From assembly GCF_014844075.1 (NCBI RefSeq), contig NZ_CP062165.1, forward strand, positions 310,001 to 374,000: a stretch of DNA of 64,000 bases, in the 5' to 3' direction. Below, one piece after another: positions 1 to 8,467 of the stretch (its first letter is position 1; the number at the start of each line of letters is the position of its first letter). The DNA comes from Paenibacillus sp. JNUCC-31. Lineage in GTDB: Bacteria > Bacillota > Bacilli > Paenibacillales > Paenibacillaceae. The position numbers were made by a program, and so were the translations under genes. Below the pieces are notes generated by a model. It was not told the DNA's origin. It made no database searches and saw only the letters and a program-made list of their open reading frames with translations.

Positions 1-1207
1 TTTCTTGAGGATAGTAGTAATCCATAAATGCAGTAAACAATTCTTCCCCAATGTCTTGGCTTGTGTCGCTATTGGTTATGACGAATCCGCCAACCTTTTT
101 GTCTGGAATCAACCACATCCATGAATGATAGCCGGGTAAATCTCCCCCTTTTCCAATAACCATTTGGCCATGATATGCGTGCCGATAAAACTTTTCGAAT
201 CCTAAAGCCATAGTGGGTACCTGCTCTTGAACTTTGACTTGCGTGCGATGCATTTCTTCTGTTGTCGTTTTTGAGAGAATACGGGAGTTGCCGTAACTCC
301 CTTCATTCAAATGGGCCAGCATAAATTGGGCTATGTCGCCACTCGTGCCAAACATCCCTCCGTCTGGCATAATAACGGGGTCATTTGGATACTGTTCCTT
401 TGGTTGGCCATCTGTTCCGTAACCCGTGGCAAGCTGTTTTTTGACTTGTTCATTCATGCGGAAATCACTGTTTTTCATATTCAGGGGTTTAAAAATATGC
501 TCCTGTATGTAATCTTCAAATGGATAGCCAACCATTCGCTGAATAATATATCCCTGAAGATTAAAAGCATAATTATCATACCGGTAACTCTCACCAGGCG
601 TTCGTATGACTGAAGGCAGGTTACCTTTAATAAATTGCTCTAAGGGCTGTTCATCATTTACATTGTTAGCAGAAATATAATCGGTAAAATCAAACCCTGA
701 TGTATGCGTCAATAAATGCCTCATCGTGACAGGTGTTCCTGTGTGGTTCGTTATAGTCACCCCACCAAGATAGTTTTCTATATCCTCATCCAGCTTGATC
801 TTCCCCTGCTCTACAAGTTGCATTACAGCAGTGGCTGTCATTACTTTGGAAATGGAAGCCATTCGGAAAATCGTCTGCTCCGGGTCTACTACAGATTTTG
901 TTTTTAAGTCGGAGTAGCCATACCCTTTGTTTAACAATACCTTGTTATCCGCAACGACTGTAAAAGCTGCACCTACGAGCTTTTTTTTGATTTCCGGTTG
1001 ATTAAAGAAATCATCCGCAAATTGCTCAACATCGACTGTAGTCATGGCCCCTTTATGAACGGTTGTTGGTTCTGATCTGGACTTGCTCTCACTCCAAGGA
1101 ACCGAGTTGCCGAATGCCGTGGGGCCAGCAAGTAACGAGGAAAATAACACACCAACTGCCATTAGAGTGAAACCCTTTGAAGTACGTAATCTTCTTTTCT
1201 TTTTCAT
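1..1207 (-). CDS. Serine beta-lactamase family (class C / PBP-like) hydrolase, C-terminus beyond window
   Basis: This is a secreted or membrane-exposed serine hydrolase of the beta-lactamase/penicillin-binding-protein superfamily, the group that includes class C beta-lactamases, D-aminopeptidases and esterases. The gene starts at the ATG at 1207, with GAGG eight bases upstream, and is still open at base 1, so only about 402 codons are visible. The N-terminus is basic (MKKKRRLR) followed by a hydrophobic stretch at about residues 13-28, which looks like a signal peptide. The catalytic SxxK motif is SISK at about 118-121, a YDN matching the YxN motif lies mid-protein, and a GKGGDLPGYHS segment sits where the KTG/HxG box is expected. 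The true substrate cannot be told from sequence: the family rarely predicts antibiotic resistance by itself. It is probably transcribed alone. Confidence 0.85.
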   Translation of the reverse strand, partial: MKKKRRLRTSKGFTLMAVGVLFSSLLAGPTAFGNSVPWSESKSRSEPTTVHKGAMTTVDVEQFADDFFNQPEIKKKLVGAAFTVVADNKVLLNKGYGYSDLKTKSVVDPEQTIFRMASISKVMTATAVMQLVEQGKIKLDEDIENYLGGVTITNHTGTPVTMRHLLTHTSGFDFTDYISANNVNDEQPLEQFIKGNLPSVIRTPGESYRYDNYAFNLQGYIIQRMVGYPFEDYIQEHIFKPLNMKNSDFRMNEQVKKQLATGYGTDGQPKEQYPNDPVIMPDGGMFGTSGDIAQFMLAHLNEGSYGNSRILSKTTTEEMHRTQVKVQEQVPTMALGFEKFYRHAYHGQMVIGKGGDLPGYHSWMWLIPDKKVGGFVITNSDTSQDIGEELFTAFMDYYYPQE

Positions 1208-1676
1208 TTGAAAAACCTCATTTCTTAATTCATATTATTTATTTGTATATCATATAATCAGTCCCTTTATTTTCCATCATTCTCAAGCAGGATTACATAT
1301 CCTATTCAAGTCCGGGTAGCTCCTCCAACTTAAGACTGGTATCTACTCGTCTTTGGTCTAAATCATATGTTTAGTCTTGAGATCACTCCCTCAATCCCTT
1401 CCATAAGTAGTCGAAGCGTAATTCATCGTAATTTCCATAACAGCAAAAAGACCGCTCTTTAATTTCAGATAACGGTCAGAGTCAAAATAATATTCAATTG
1501 ATTAAACACTACTTTCAAATTCACCTTTTATTCCGAAGTGACAACTTAATCATTCAACGTTGCGCTACCACATCAGTTATACTGCATAATTTACTCAAAC
1601 GAAACTGTACCATCTATGTCTGGGTGTTCAATCAATACAAATAACGTTCTGCAAATATTGCTATATAGTAATGTCT
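1208..1676. other. AT-rich intergenic stretch without a convincing gene
   Basis: No reading frame here carries a ribosome-binding site or a recognisable protein. The only structure seen is the hairpin at 1445-1478. The stretch separates the hydrolase from the broken GH43 fragment, and the lost 3' part of that xylosidase gene would be expected here but is not found in any minus-strand frame. Confidence 0.5.
1445..1478 (-). terminator. Rho-independent terminator (minus strand)
   Basis: Read on the minus strand, GACCG and CGGTC form a stem around an 18-base loop, followed directly by TTTTT. It would end transcription arriving from the eroded glycosidase locus (1677-3021), suggesting that the locus once ended here. 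Confidence 0.5.
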
Positions 1677-1910
1677 TTAACTTAAGGAAGGAGCCCATAT
1701 CCCTCCCGAGCTTGGGATGCCTTTCAGATCAAGCAAACTCAGACGGTCAAGCGGTCTGGATACAGGGCGCCAGTGTACCAGATCACGGGAATGATGAATA
1801 AGTACGCCTGGAAACCATTCGAACGTGGAGGTTGCAATATAATAGTCATCACCTGTGCGAATGATCGATGCGTCCGGATTAAAGCCGCGTAGAATCGGAT
1901 TTTGAATCAT
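1677..1910 (-). pseudogene. GH43 beta-xylosidase, N-terminal remnant
   Basis: Only 77 codons remain of what looks like a glycoside hydrolase family 43 beta-xylosidase or arabinofuranosidase, enzymes of about 500 residues that trim xylan oligosaccharides. The fragment begins [16 protein letters not shown] and contains the family's N-terminal hallmarks: NPD with the catalytic-base aspartate, the [15 protein letters not shown] strand, and [10 protein letters not shown] near the end, just where intact enzymes continue. A TAA then closes the frame and no continuation is visible downstream. The ATG at 1910 is preceded by a good GGAGGAGA site, which sits inside the end of the upstream hydrolase remnant, so the two were translationally linked. 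It is probably a non-functional relic. Confidence 0.75.
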
Positions 1911-2719
1911 TAATGTCTCCTCCTTTTTCCAAAAATGTTTGTAAAGCAGCATTGAACGCATGAGGTGTCTCCATACTGGAAAAATGGCCTGCCTCCTGTA
2001 AATCAACGCACAGCGCATGAGGCAGGCATTCCAGAAGTCGATCCGCGGAGCGATGTGCCCCCTTGAAATCCTTTGCTCCATTCACTACGCATACCGGAGC
2101 TGGAGCTTGCGATGCAAGTAGCCTGGGCAGAAGTGCTTCACCCAAAATGCAGTTTGGCTCGCGGTGGGTGCATTGCCAAGCCTTCCAATCAGCAATCATA
2201 GCCCACAGCCTATCCTGATAACCGTTCCGGTCTTCCCCGCATCCCTCCAGCAGATGTGCAAACCATTCCTGCTTGAATTGCGGCACATCCGTCACTAGGG
2301 CTGGTGGAATGTCCGGTTTCGGATCAGGAATTGCCCCACTGGCGACAGTCACCGACCGCACATGCACCGGGTACAGAGCCCAAAAATCGAGCGCTACAAA
2401 TGATCCCAACGACAGTCCGACTAAGTGCGGCGGAGTCGATATTCAAATGCCCCAGAAGTGCTCGCAAGTCCTCTGCATGCAGGAAGGGCTGTCCCTCCAG
2501 GGGCAAGGAAGATCTACCATACCCTCTGAGGTCATAGCAAAGAATTGAATAACGTGAAGCAAAATGCTCGATCTGCGGCCCCCACATGCGTCGATCCACC
2601 GAATGGGCGTGAATGAACACCAATGTCTCTTGGGAAGCACCTTGAACATGATATTGGTAATCCAGGAGAATGTTCTGATCCAGCTCGATATGGCCTGAGA
2701 TCACTTGGTCCTTCTGCAT
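1879..2719 (-). pseudogene. Alpha/beta-fold hydrolase, broken by a one-base frameshift
   Basis: Two overlapping frames together make one alpha/beta hydrolase of about 280 residues. The first part (start ATG 2719, AGGAG ten bases upstream) carries the FIHAHSVDRRMWGPQ oxyanion region and the YDLRGYGRS loop. The second part carries the nucleophile elbow GLSLGS, GAKDF with the acid residue, and EAGHF with the catalytic histidine. Removing one T of the plus strand at 2422 restores an uninterrupted SAALVGLSLGSFVAL junction, so the lesion is a single-base insertion at the active-site serine. Its neighbours are also damaged carbohydrate genes. A read error cannot be excluded from the sequence alone; if it is one, this would be an intact esterase or lactonase-like enzyme. 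Confidence 0.75.
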
Positions 2720-2735
2720 GTTGCAAGCTCCTCTC

Positions 2736-3021
2736 CTAATTCTTAGCTTCATCTCCTACAGTGAAGGTAATTTCTTGTGAAAAGGCATTGATATCGAAAT
2801 TTCCCTGCTCGGGCTTGAGCACAAGCTCGCCGCCACTCGAACCTCGATCGTTCCAAACATATCAAAATAAGCTACTGAGGCTTGCCTAACCTGGTGCATA
2901 TCTACCTGGGCCTCATATACAAACAGCTCTTGCCAATCTTCCTCCGGTCGACGTACCCGTACCTTGAAGTCACGGTGCTCTCTGACACCCTCAGGTGTGG
3001 ATAAACAATCAATTGATTCAT
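2736..3021 (-). pseudogene. Scrambled glycosidase-related N-terminal fragment
   Basis: This short minus-strand remnant has pieces in three frames. It starts with an ATG at 3021 behind a GGGGGG run (MNQLIVYPH), changes frame to PEGVREHRDFKVRVRRPEED and a VDMHQVRQASVAYFDMFGT segment that resembles the beta-sandwich start of Paenibacillus parallel-beta-helix or family 28-like glycosidases, then changes frame again near 2841 into GGELVLKPEQGNFDINAF, and stops at the TAG at 2736-2738, whose bases lie in the Shine-Dalgarno site of the hydrolase gene. I infer a glycosidase gene that lost its middle and suffered frameshifts. The exact parent family is not certain. Confidence 0.55.
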
Positions 3022-3239
3022 GTTGTGCCCCCCTGCTCTCCAAAGTCTTCTTTCATTGTATCCCTGCATTGTACTTGGAGAAATACTGCTTTTTTTGGCC
3101 TTATATGTATGGTTTTTTAGCAATTGCAAGCATCCTGTGCCTAAAGGGCAAGGAGCTGTTCTCACTTCCGTTTTGTTAACATGGAGGGTGCAGGGAAGAA
3201 GATATGAGCAGGTATGATCTAAGGAGATAAATTGGTTTT

Positions 3240-3266
3240 CTATTATGAATTTTTCATATGTTGAAA
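3240..3266. repeat. 27-bp direct repeat, copy 1
   Basis: This copy of ctattRtgaatttttcat plus atgttgaaa differs from copy 2 (3426-3452) at one base and lies 186 bp from it. The core atgaatttttcat is itself an inverted repeat. It lies upstream of the eroded carbohydrate locus. It may be a duplicated operator or the scar of a rearrangement. Confidence 0.6.
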
Positions 3267-3425
3267 TAATATAATAAAGAGGATTGAAGGCTGCTTTTCT
3301 CAAATTCGTTGAAAATAGTGACTTACATAGGTTTTGCGAACCTGGATAGAGTACTGGATACAGTACAATGATCACTTTTTCATGATTCATATAAGAAGGA
3401 TTCGACTGAATTTAAAAAATATTTA

Positions 3426-3452
3426 CTATTGTGAATTTTTCATATGTTGAAA
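3426..3452. repeat. 27-bp direct repeat, copy 2
   Basis: Second copy of the repeat at 3240-3266, with one mismatch. The 160 bp between the copies hold two further dyads, AGGTT-TTGCG-AACCT at 3329-3343 and GTACTG-GATA-CAGTAC at 3351-3366, but no gene. The whole stretch 3022-3474 has no supported coding sequence. Confidence 0.6.
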
Positions 3453-3474
3453 ATATAAGGTTGTTGGCAATATA

Positions 3475-3496
3475 AAAGCCGCCATATGGCGGCTTT
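3475..3496. terminator. Perfect hairpin terminator downstream of the aldo/keto reductase
   Basis: AAAGCCGCCAT and its exact complement make an 11-bp palindromic stem flanked by A and T runs. It sits 36 bp beyond the stop of the aldo/keto reductase gene on the minus strand and can work in either direction. Confidence 0.75.
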
Positions 3497-3531
3497 CGGC
3501 AAATGGTCTCTATTTATCCATTCTCATTGGA

Positions 3532-4425
3532 TCAGGTGCGGCCCGTCCAATCGGCTCCGGCAACTTTTTTCCAGCGCGTTCTGATCTCATCATATATATT
3601 CTGAAGAAGTGGTCCGCGAGCTACGAGATCAGCATTCTGCTGCCAGCGGTTCGGTTTCGCTGTCCCTACAATTGCGGTGTCCACACCTTCAGTGCTTAGT
3701 GTAAAACGCAGTGCTGTTTCTACTATTGTCTGGGCATCTTCACTCAGAAAACCGTAATTCAATTCACTTAAGCGCTTCCAATAGACATAAGGGTATGCTT
3801 CTTCCGGAAGCGTATCATATGTCCACGCCGCATTGGCAATCGGCCTCTTGGCGATTACACCCATGTTTCTCTTTCTCGCCTCAGGTAACGTAAATTCGAT
3901 TGCCTCCTGATCCGCAATGTTCAGCGACGTTTCCAAACTGTCGAACACTCCTGTCTGAATCGCATACAAAGCATCCGTCGTATCCCCGCTATACCCGATA
4001 TACCTTGTTTTGCCGGCCTCTTTGGCCCGCTGGAGTACTTCAATAACTGCTCCTTGCCGCAATACTTCCTCTGAGCAACTATGCAAATGAATGACATCCA
4101 CATAGTCTGCTTTTAACCGTTTAAGACTTCGATCAATCGTTTGCTCCAGAACTTTGGCATCCCAGTCGGGACCCTCTATCCCAGCGGCGTGTCCACATTT
4201 GGTAAACAAATAATAGTCATCTCGGCGATGCGACAGCACCTCACCGATCAATTCTTCGCTGTCCCCGTAGCACTCCGCGGTGTCAATCACATTTAATCCT
4301 GCATCCAGCGCACTGTTCAGTAGTTTCTCCACTTCCGTTTTAGATACATTTTTGCCAATTTCTGCTCCGCCAAACCCGAGTGTACTTACTTTCATGTCCG
4401 TGTTTCCGTAATTACGTAGTTCCAT
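3532..4425 (-). CDS. Aldo/keto reductase
   Basis: A cytosolic NAD(P)H-dependent oxidoreductase of the AKR superfamily, 297 residues, predicted to reduce an aldehyde or ketone. The catalytic tetrad is visible: D48 and Y53 in VIDTAECYGDSEELIG, K76 in LFTKCG, and H115 in YVDVIHLHS. The cofactor-binding end contains AIVGTAKPNRWQQN. The start chosen is the ATG at 4425, preceded by GGAGG nine bases away; a longer open frame extends to 4605 but has neither ribosome-binding site nor family similarity. It belongs to the YajO/Tas-like bacterial AKRs by general look. It is a single-gene unit with its own terminator. The physiological substrate is unknown. Confidence 0.9.
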   Translation of the reverse strand: MELRNYGNTDMKVSTLGFGGAEIGKNVSKTEVEKLLNSALDAGLNVIDTAECYGDSEELIGEVLSHRRDDYYLFTKCGHAAGIEGPDWDAKVLEQTIDRSLKRLKADYVDVIHLHSCSEEVLRQGAVIEVLQRAKEAGKTRYIGYSGDTTDALYAIQTGVFDSLETSLNIADQEAIEFTLPEARKRNMGVIAKRPIANAAWTYDTLPEEAYPYVYWKRLSELNYGFLSEDAQTIVETALRFTLSTEGVDTAIVGTAKPNRWQQNADLVARGPLLQNIYDEIRTRWKKVAGADWTGRT

Positions 4426-4613
4426 TGGGTTTATTCCTCCGAGCTTGGTAAATTTAGGTACAGAATTGTGAATAGTGAAAGGGTATAAAAATACTGATCC
4501 GTGTTCCGTATTTATTACCCTATACTTGGACAATATACCCGTTCTTCCTATGTGATTTATGTAAAACTTCGAAGGATTTCTTGTAGCAGTGACTACACTC
4601 GTCAATAAGTCAA

Positions 4614-5102
4614 TCAGGTTACGAAAAACTGACTCGGGTTGCCCAGTTCAGGATGGAACTTTTCCCGAAAATGGCCTCCGGTGTAATCCCCAATAATTTT
4701 ACGCCAGAACGCCTGTGCAATCACATTATTCCGAACCTGGGTCACTTTCCATCTCCCCGGAAAACGTCGGAACAATTCATAAGCGGCCCAAGTCCCCACC
4801 CCGCTACGTCGATATTTCTGCATGACAAAAAACTCGGTTAAATAATAGTCATTATCCTTGCTGCCTGGTTCACAACGTTCGACCAATGCAAACCCTGCTG
4901 GTGACCCATCACTCGTAATGAGAAAAGGAAACTTGGTGTCCTCTTCTGTCCAAAATGCGTCAAGTCCAGGGTACTCCGGGAAAATGCCATTGTTGTCTAC
5001 ATCAATATTAAGATACTTCGTAAAATCATATAGATAAAATTGCATCAAATGACGAATCACCTGACTTCGTTCCCGAGGAACCAGCTCTATTTTCATACTC
5101 AT
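4614..5102 (-). CDS. GNAT family N-acetyltransferase
   Basis: A 162-residue acetyl-CoA-dependent acetyltransferase of the GNAT fold. The acetyl-CoA pyrophosphate-binding motif A is seen as FFVMQKYRRSGVGTWAAYEL (Q/RxxGxG/A), preceded by the strand FALVERC and followed by the QAFWRKII helix typical of motif B. The target amine is not predictable. The ATG at 5102 is chosen because AGGAG lies nine bases before it; a TTG at 5111 in the same frame touches the Shine-Dalgarno site and is less likely. It is followed after about 190 bp by the aldo/keto reductase on the same strand, so the two may or may not be cotranscribed. Confidence 0.85.
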   Translation of the reverse strand: MSMKIELVPRERSQVIRHLMQFYLYDFTKYLNIDVDNNGIFPEYPGLDAFWTEEDTKFPFLITSDGSPAGFALVERCEPGSKDNDYYLTEFFVMQKYRRSGVGTWAAYELFRRFPGRWKVTQVRNNVIAQAFWRKIIGDYTGGHFREKFHPELGNPSQFFVT

Positions 5103-5275
5103 CCGGTTCAACTCCTCTGCTCTACTTATAATTCATACTTTAATGCCTTAAGCTCGTAAGGGCAAGGAAACATCGATCTTCATTATAGGGTTCTGTGCAC
5201 TGCTGTGACGATATAAATATGGTACACTGAGTTATAGCATACCTTAGAACATATATTATCATGGAGGTGCAGAAC

Positions 5276-6367
5276 TTGACCAATGTGCAAAAAGAGATCG
5301 ACCGACGCAAGCTGGATGATAAACTTCCTTCCATGCCCTGGTTCGTTCAGCAATTCATTGATTATAAATTACCCGATTTATCACCGTCTACCTTGCTTGA
5401 GTACATAAGGGATTATGAAGCCTTTTTTGGCTGGATGCGAGCAGAAGGCTTGTCCCAGGCTGGTTCCAATAAAGAGGTTACACTGACTGAACTGGAAGTG
5501 CTGCGAATGGAATCAGTGACTTCATACCGTTTATTTCTGGCCACCAAACGTGAAGGAGCGAACTCCAGAATCACGGTCTCCCGCAAGCTTTCATCCCTGC
5601 GTTCACTGTTTCATTATTTAAGTCAGATTGCTGAAGATGAAGATTTCTATCCTCTGCTAAAACGAAACATCATGGCAAAAATTGAAATTAAACGTACCCA
5701 TAAGCCAAAAGATACCGCAGCGAAATTAAAAGGAAAGCTCTTGGAAGAGGAAGAACTGCTGGAATTTATCGGGTATATCCTTGAAGGATACGCTGTGGAT
5801 ATGGAGAAAAACAAGCAGGCACTATATTCGCATGAGTTAAACAAAGAAAGGGATGCATGTATTGCAAGCCTCATTCTGAATTCGGGATTGCGTGTATCGG
5901 AAGTTGTGAACCTGAACGTGGATGATCTCGATTTGAACAACAAGCTGTTATACGTATATCGCAAAGGTAATAATGATGAGACCTTTAAAACACCCGTTTA
6001 TTTCAGAGAGCAAGCCAAGGACGAGCTCGCAACCTATATCAATCTGCGTCAATCACGTTACCGTACACCCAAGCGGGAAAAAGGGTTGTTTATCGCTCTT
6101 CGCAACGGGGATTCCGAAGGAAGCCGGATGACCAAACGAGCGATACAGGCGATGATTATGAAGTACGCCAAACGATTTGGCAAACCGTATCTAACTGTGC
6201 ATAAACTGCGTCACTCCTTTGCGACCGACTATTATCTGCAGAATGATATTTATAAAACCAAAGAGCAACTCGGACACGCATCTACAGAAACAACCGAGAT
6301 TTACGCTCATCTTACTGACAAAACAATGTCGGAAGCTATTGAACGCCGTACGGATGATGGCATGTAA
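5276..6367 (+). CDS. xerS: Tyrosine site-specific recombinase XerS
   Basis: A tyrosine recombinase of about 363 residues, the size of the XerS class that resolves chromosome dimers at dif in some Bacillota. The N-terminal SAM-like core-binding domain (about residues 20-130) is followed by the catalytic domain with the full active site: R in NSGLRVSEVVNL, K in YRKGN, HxxR in HKLRHSFATD, H in QLGHAST and the nucleophilic Y in TEIYAHLT. The TTG at 5276 is taken as the start because GGAGG lies eight bases upstream; the ATG at 5261 overlaps that site. No phage genes or att-like repeats flank it, which favours a housekeeping role. XerC/D-type integrase is the alternative reading. Confidence 0.85.
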   Translation: MTNVQKEIDRRKLDDKLPSMPWFVQQFIDYKLPDLSPSTLLEYIRDYEAFFGWMRAEGLSQAGSNKEVTLTELEVLRMESVTSYRLFLATKREGANSRITVSRKLSSLRSLFHYLSQIAEDEDFYPLLKRNIMAKIEIKRTHKPKDTAAKLKGKLLEEEELLEFIGYILEGYAVDMEKNKQALYSHELNKERDACIASLILNSGLRVSEVVNLNVDDLDLNNKLLYVYRKGNNDETFKTPVYFREQAKDELATYINLRQSRYRTPKREKGLFIALRNGDSEGSRMTKRAIQAMIMKYAKRFGKPYLTVHKLRHSFATDYYLQNDIYKTKEQLGHASTETTEIYAHLTDKTMSEAIERRTDDGM

Positions 6368-6410
6368 CCTTTTTCCGGTTCAGTATCTCAAGGTATTAAA
6401 AAGAATTACG

Positions 6411-6456
6411 AAATAGCGATCCGTTCAGGAAGATTTTCTGGTAAGGATCGCTATTT
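6411..6456. terminator. Long-stem hairpin between xerS and mobB
   Basis: AAATAGCGATCC pairs perfectly with GGATCGCTATTT around a 22-base loop. The T tract is weak on both strands. It lies 43 bp after xerS, converging with mobB, and probably serves as a shared terminator. A second small hairpin (ATCGATTA, loop TTTT) lies at 6492-6511. Confidence 0.55.
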
Positions 6457-6551
6457 GTCTATTCGTAATTTTCATATCATGAAAGCAACCAATCGATTAT
6501 TTTTAATCGATACAATAAATGAGTTTACATAATATTTTTTACGTAAGAAAA

Positions 6552-7094
6552 TCAAGAATTCTCCTCAACGTTACCCTCTAACGATATCAACCACTTCGCG
6601 ATCTGTTCAGTCTCATCAACAGAATGCCATACAGGATTTCCCTCTGCCTGGACTAACTTATCATTTTCAAACGGCAACCATGAGATAATGCCAATCACTC
6701 CATGCAATGTCTCTATCAAAGAAGTGTCTTTCTCTTCACGTACTAGAAGCAACTTGGGAAAAGTCGCTTGTTTGTACCCTTCAATGAGAATCCAGTCGTA
6801 GTCCGCCAGGTAACTCAACATATTATCCAACCTAGTCGGTTGCTGCTCCATAATTGCTGTACGAGTCTCCGACATGATGACCACAGCTGCAGCCCCTGCC
6901 TGCGTAAAGCCATAAGAATCCGTTCCTGCATGATCCATCTCAAAATGGTCATGTCCATCATGTTTAATTACTGCTACTTTTCGTCCAATAGATGTCAGAA
7001 ACCGGGTTAGAGCAGCCGTTAACGTGCTCTTACCCGTGTTTTTGTATCCGACGATCTGAACAATGTATGGTGCTGTACTACGTATCATATTCAT
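6552..7094 (-). CDS. mobB: Molybdopterin-guanine dinucleotide biosynthesis protein MobB
   Basis: A GTP-binding accessory protein of molybdenum-cofactor maturation that assists MobA in attaching GMP to molybdopterin. The 180-residue protein has the Walker A motif GYKNTGKS at residues 16-23, the MobB-type segment KHDGHDHFEMDHAGTDS, and WILIEGYKQ, where the acidic residue corresponds to Walker B. The gene begins seven bases after the moeA stop, with AAGGTAGGT as ribosome-binding site overlapping the moeA end, so moeA-mobB form one transcript. Other moa/mob genes are not in the window. Confidence 0.92.
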   Translation of the reverse strand: MNMIRSTAPYIVQIVGYKNTGKSTLTAALTRFLTSIGRKVAVIKHDGHDHFEMDHAGTDSYGFTQAGAAAVVIMSETRTAIMEQQPTRLDNMLSYLADYDWILIEGYKQATFPKLLLVREEKDTSLIETLHGVIGIISWLPFENDKLVQAEGNPVWHSVDETEQIAKWLISLEGNVEENS

Positions 7095-7101
7095 GTATGA
7101 C

Positions 7102-8397
7102 CTACCTTACTTGTCCTGTGGGAAGTCTAAGAATGCGTACCTGTTCACCCGCAGGAATGCCTTTTTTCTCTGGTGGAACAACAATCAGACAATCACTATC
7201 CTTAATCGTAATCATGACACTGGATTCGTCTATACGGGCAGCAGCAGGTTTGGCATACACCATCCCATTGCGTATCTCGATCCGTCCACGTACAAATCGG
7301 GTGAAATTATTCACCTTCGTGAATGCTTCATCCATAATGGCCGTCCATTCTTCCAGATATGGATGTGGATCGGCCTGCATTGAGCGAATCGCTGGCCGAA
7401 CAAACAATCCAAATCCGACAAAGCACGCCCCGGGGTTGCCTGAAAGGGCAAAGAGTAACTTATCACGGATTACAGCAGCTGTTGTCACACTGCCAGGACG
7501 CATGGTTACCTTATTGAACAGCATATCCATATCCCTTTCCCGAACCAGATCACCCATAATATCATAATCCCCAACCGATACCCCGCCAGTTGTAACCACC
7601 ATATCGTTATGTTCAACCGCTTCTGCCAGCTTCACACGTGCCGTTTCCACATCATCCGCAATTGAACCATACATAACCGGCTCCCCTCCTGCTTCAACGA
7701 CCAGAGAGCGCAGCATATAACTGTTGCTGTTTCGAATTCGCCCCGGTTGTAACGGTTCATCCACGTCCAGCAATTCAGTCCCTGTGGCAAAAATTGCAAC
7801 CTTAGGACGCTTATATACATTCACTTGAGCGAAACCGAATGTTGCCAGCACGGACTGCTCGCCTGCCTGAATGATGGTTCCTGCTTCAAGTAGTAATTGT
7901 CCTTCTTGGACTTCCAGTCCAATGGGTGTAATGTTGACACCCGTTTCAATACGTCGCTTCAGTGCAATCCAATGTTCGCCATGCTCTTCTTTGCTTTCCG
8001 TCATTTCCATCATGACAACCGCGTCTGCACCTTCCGGTACCTGAGCACCTGTCATGATCCGGGCCGCTGTACCGGATATAATCGTAAGATCTGATGTGTA
8101 CCCGCATGGAATTTCATCAATAATACGCAACCATATTTGCTGCTCCGTTGATGCTTCAACTGTATCTGAGCTTAGAATAGCGAAGCCATCCATTCCGGAG
8201 CGGCGAAAGAACGGATAAGGATGAGGGGCATGGATCGTCTCCGCAAGTGTTCGGCCATGCGCGGTTTCTAGCGTTACTTTTTCTATCGGACCTGAAGTGA
8301 CATGAGCTGCAATTTTTGCTTGAGCATCCGGGACCTGAATAGCCTTACGGACAAATTTGGCAGTCGTCATATCAACCGAATGTGAGTTCATTTTCAA
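7102..8397 (-). CDS. moeA: Molybdopterin molybdenumtransferase MoeA
   Basis: Catalyses insertion of molybdate into adenylylated molybdopterin, the last common step of Moco synthesis. Family signatures in order: RSGMDGFAI near the N-terminus, IMTGAQVPEGADAVVMME, the MogA-like domain with IFATGTELL, RNSNSYML and TTGGVSVGDYD, then LFALSGNPGACFVGF and a C-terminal beta domain. At 431 residues it has the usual size. A TTG at 8397, eleven bases after GGGAGG, fits translation better than the ATG at 8391 (17 bases); both are in frame. A sigma-A-like promoter lies at 8439-8467. It is cotranscribed with mobB. Confidence 0.92.
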   Translation of the reverse strand: MKMNSHSVDMTTAKFVRKAIQVPDAQAKIAAHVTSGPIEKVTLETAHGRTLAETIHAPHPYPFFRRSGMDGFAILSSDTVEASTEQQIWLRIIDEIPCGYTSDLTIISGTAARIMTGAQVPEGADAVVMMEMTESKEEHGEHWIALKRRIETGVNITPIGLEVQEGQLLLEAGTIIQAGEQSVLATFGFAQVNVYKRPKVAIFATGTELLDVDEPLQPGRIRNSNSYMLRSLVVEAGGEPVMYGSIADDVETARVKLAEAVEHNDMVVTTGGVSVGDYDIMGDLVRERDMDMLFNKVTMRPGSVTTAAVIRDKLLFALSGNPGACFVGFGLFVRPAIRSMQADPHPYLEEWTAIMDEAFTKVNNFTRFVRGRIEIRNGMVYAKPAAARIDESSVMITIKDSDCLIVVPPEKKGIPAGEQVRILRLPTGQVR

Positions 8398-8438
8398 TGG
8401 TATATGATCCTCCCTAGGACATTTTAATCGTTTTAGAA

Positions 8439-8467
8439 AGTGTAGCTCGAAAGCCAGTTGTTGACAA
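8439..8467 (-). promoter_or_regulatory. Putative sigma-A promoter of moeA-mobB
   Basis: On the minus strand TTGTCA, a 17-base spacer and TACACT lie about 40 bases before the moeA start. Spacing is optimal and the hexamers are each close to consensus. No molybdenum-cofactor riboswitch was recognised between here and 8662. Confidence 0.45.

Noticed and set aside
1-1207. Beta-lactamase-fold gene considered as an antibiotic-resistance gene
   Set aside because: The SxxK/YxN fold is shared by many esterases and peptidases; nothing visible indicates a beta-lactam-specific enzyme.
2902-3390. A 162-codon minus-strand frame across the repeat region
   Set aside because: Most of its length is AT-rich non-coding sequence; only the last part (from ATG 3021) belongs to a glycosidase fragment.
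5276-6367. Tyrosine recombinase considered as a mobile-element integrase
   Set aside because: No phage or conjugation genes, att repeats or tRNA gene beside it; length and motif pattern fit XerS.
6492-6511. Hairpin with ATCGATTA arms near xerS considered as a dif site
   Set aside because: It has perfect short arms with a TTTT loop, unlike the roughly 28-31-bp imperfect dif layout, and nothing else supports a recombination site.
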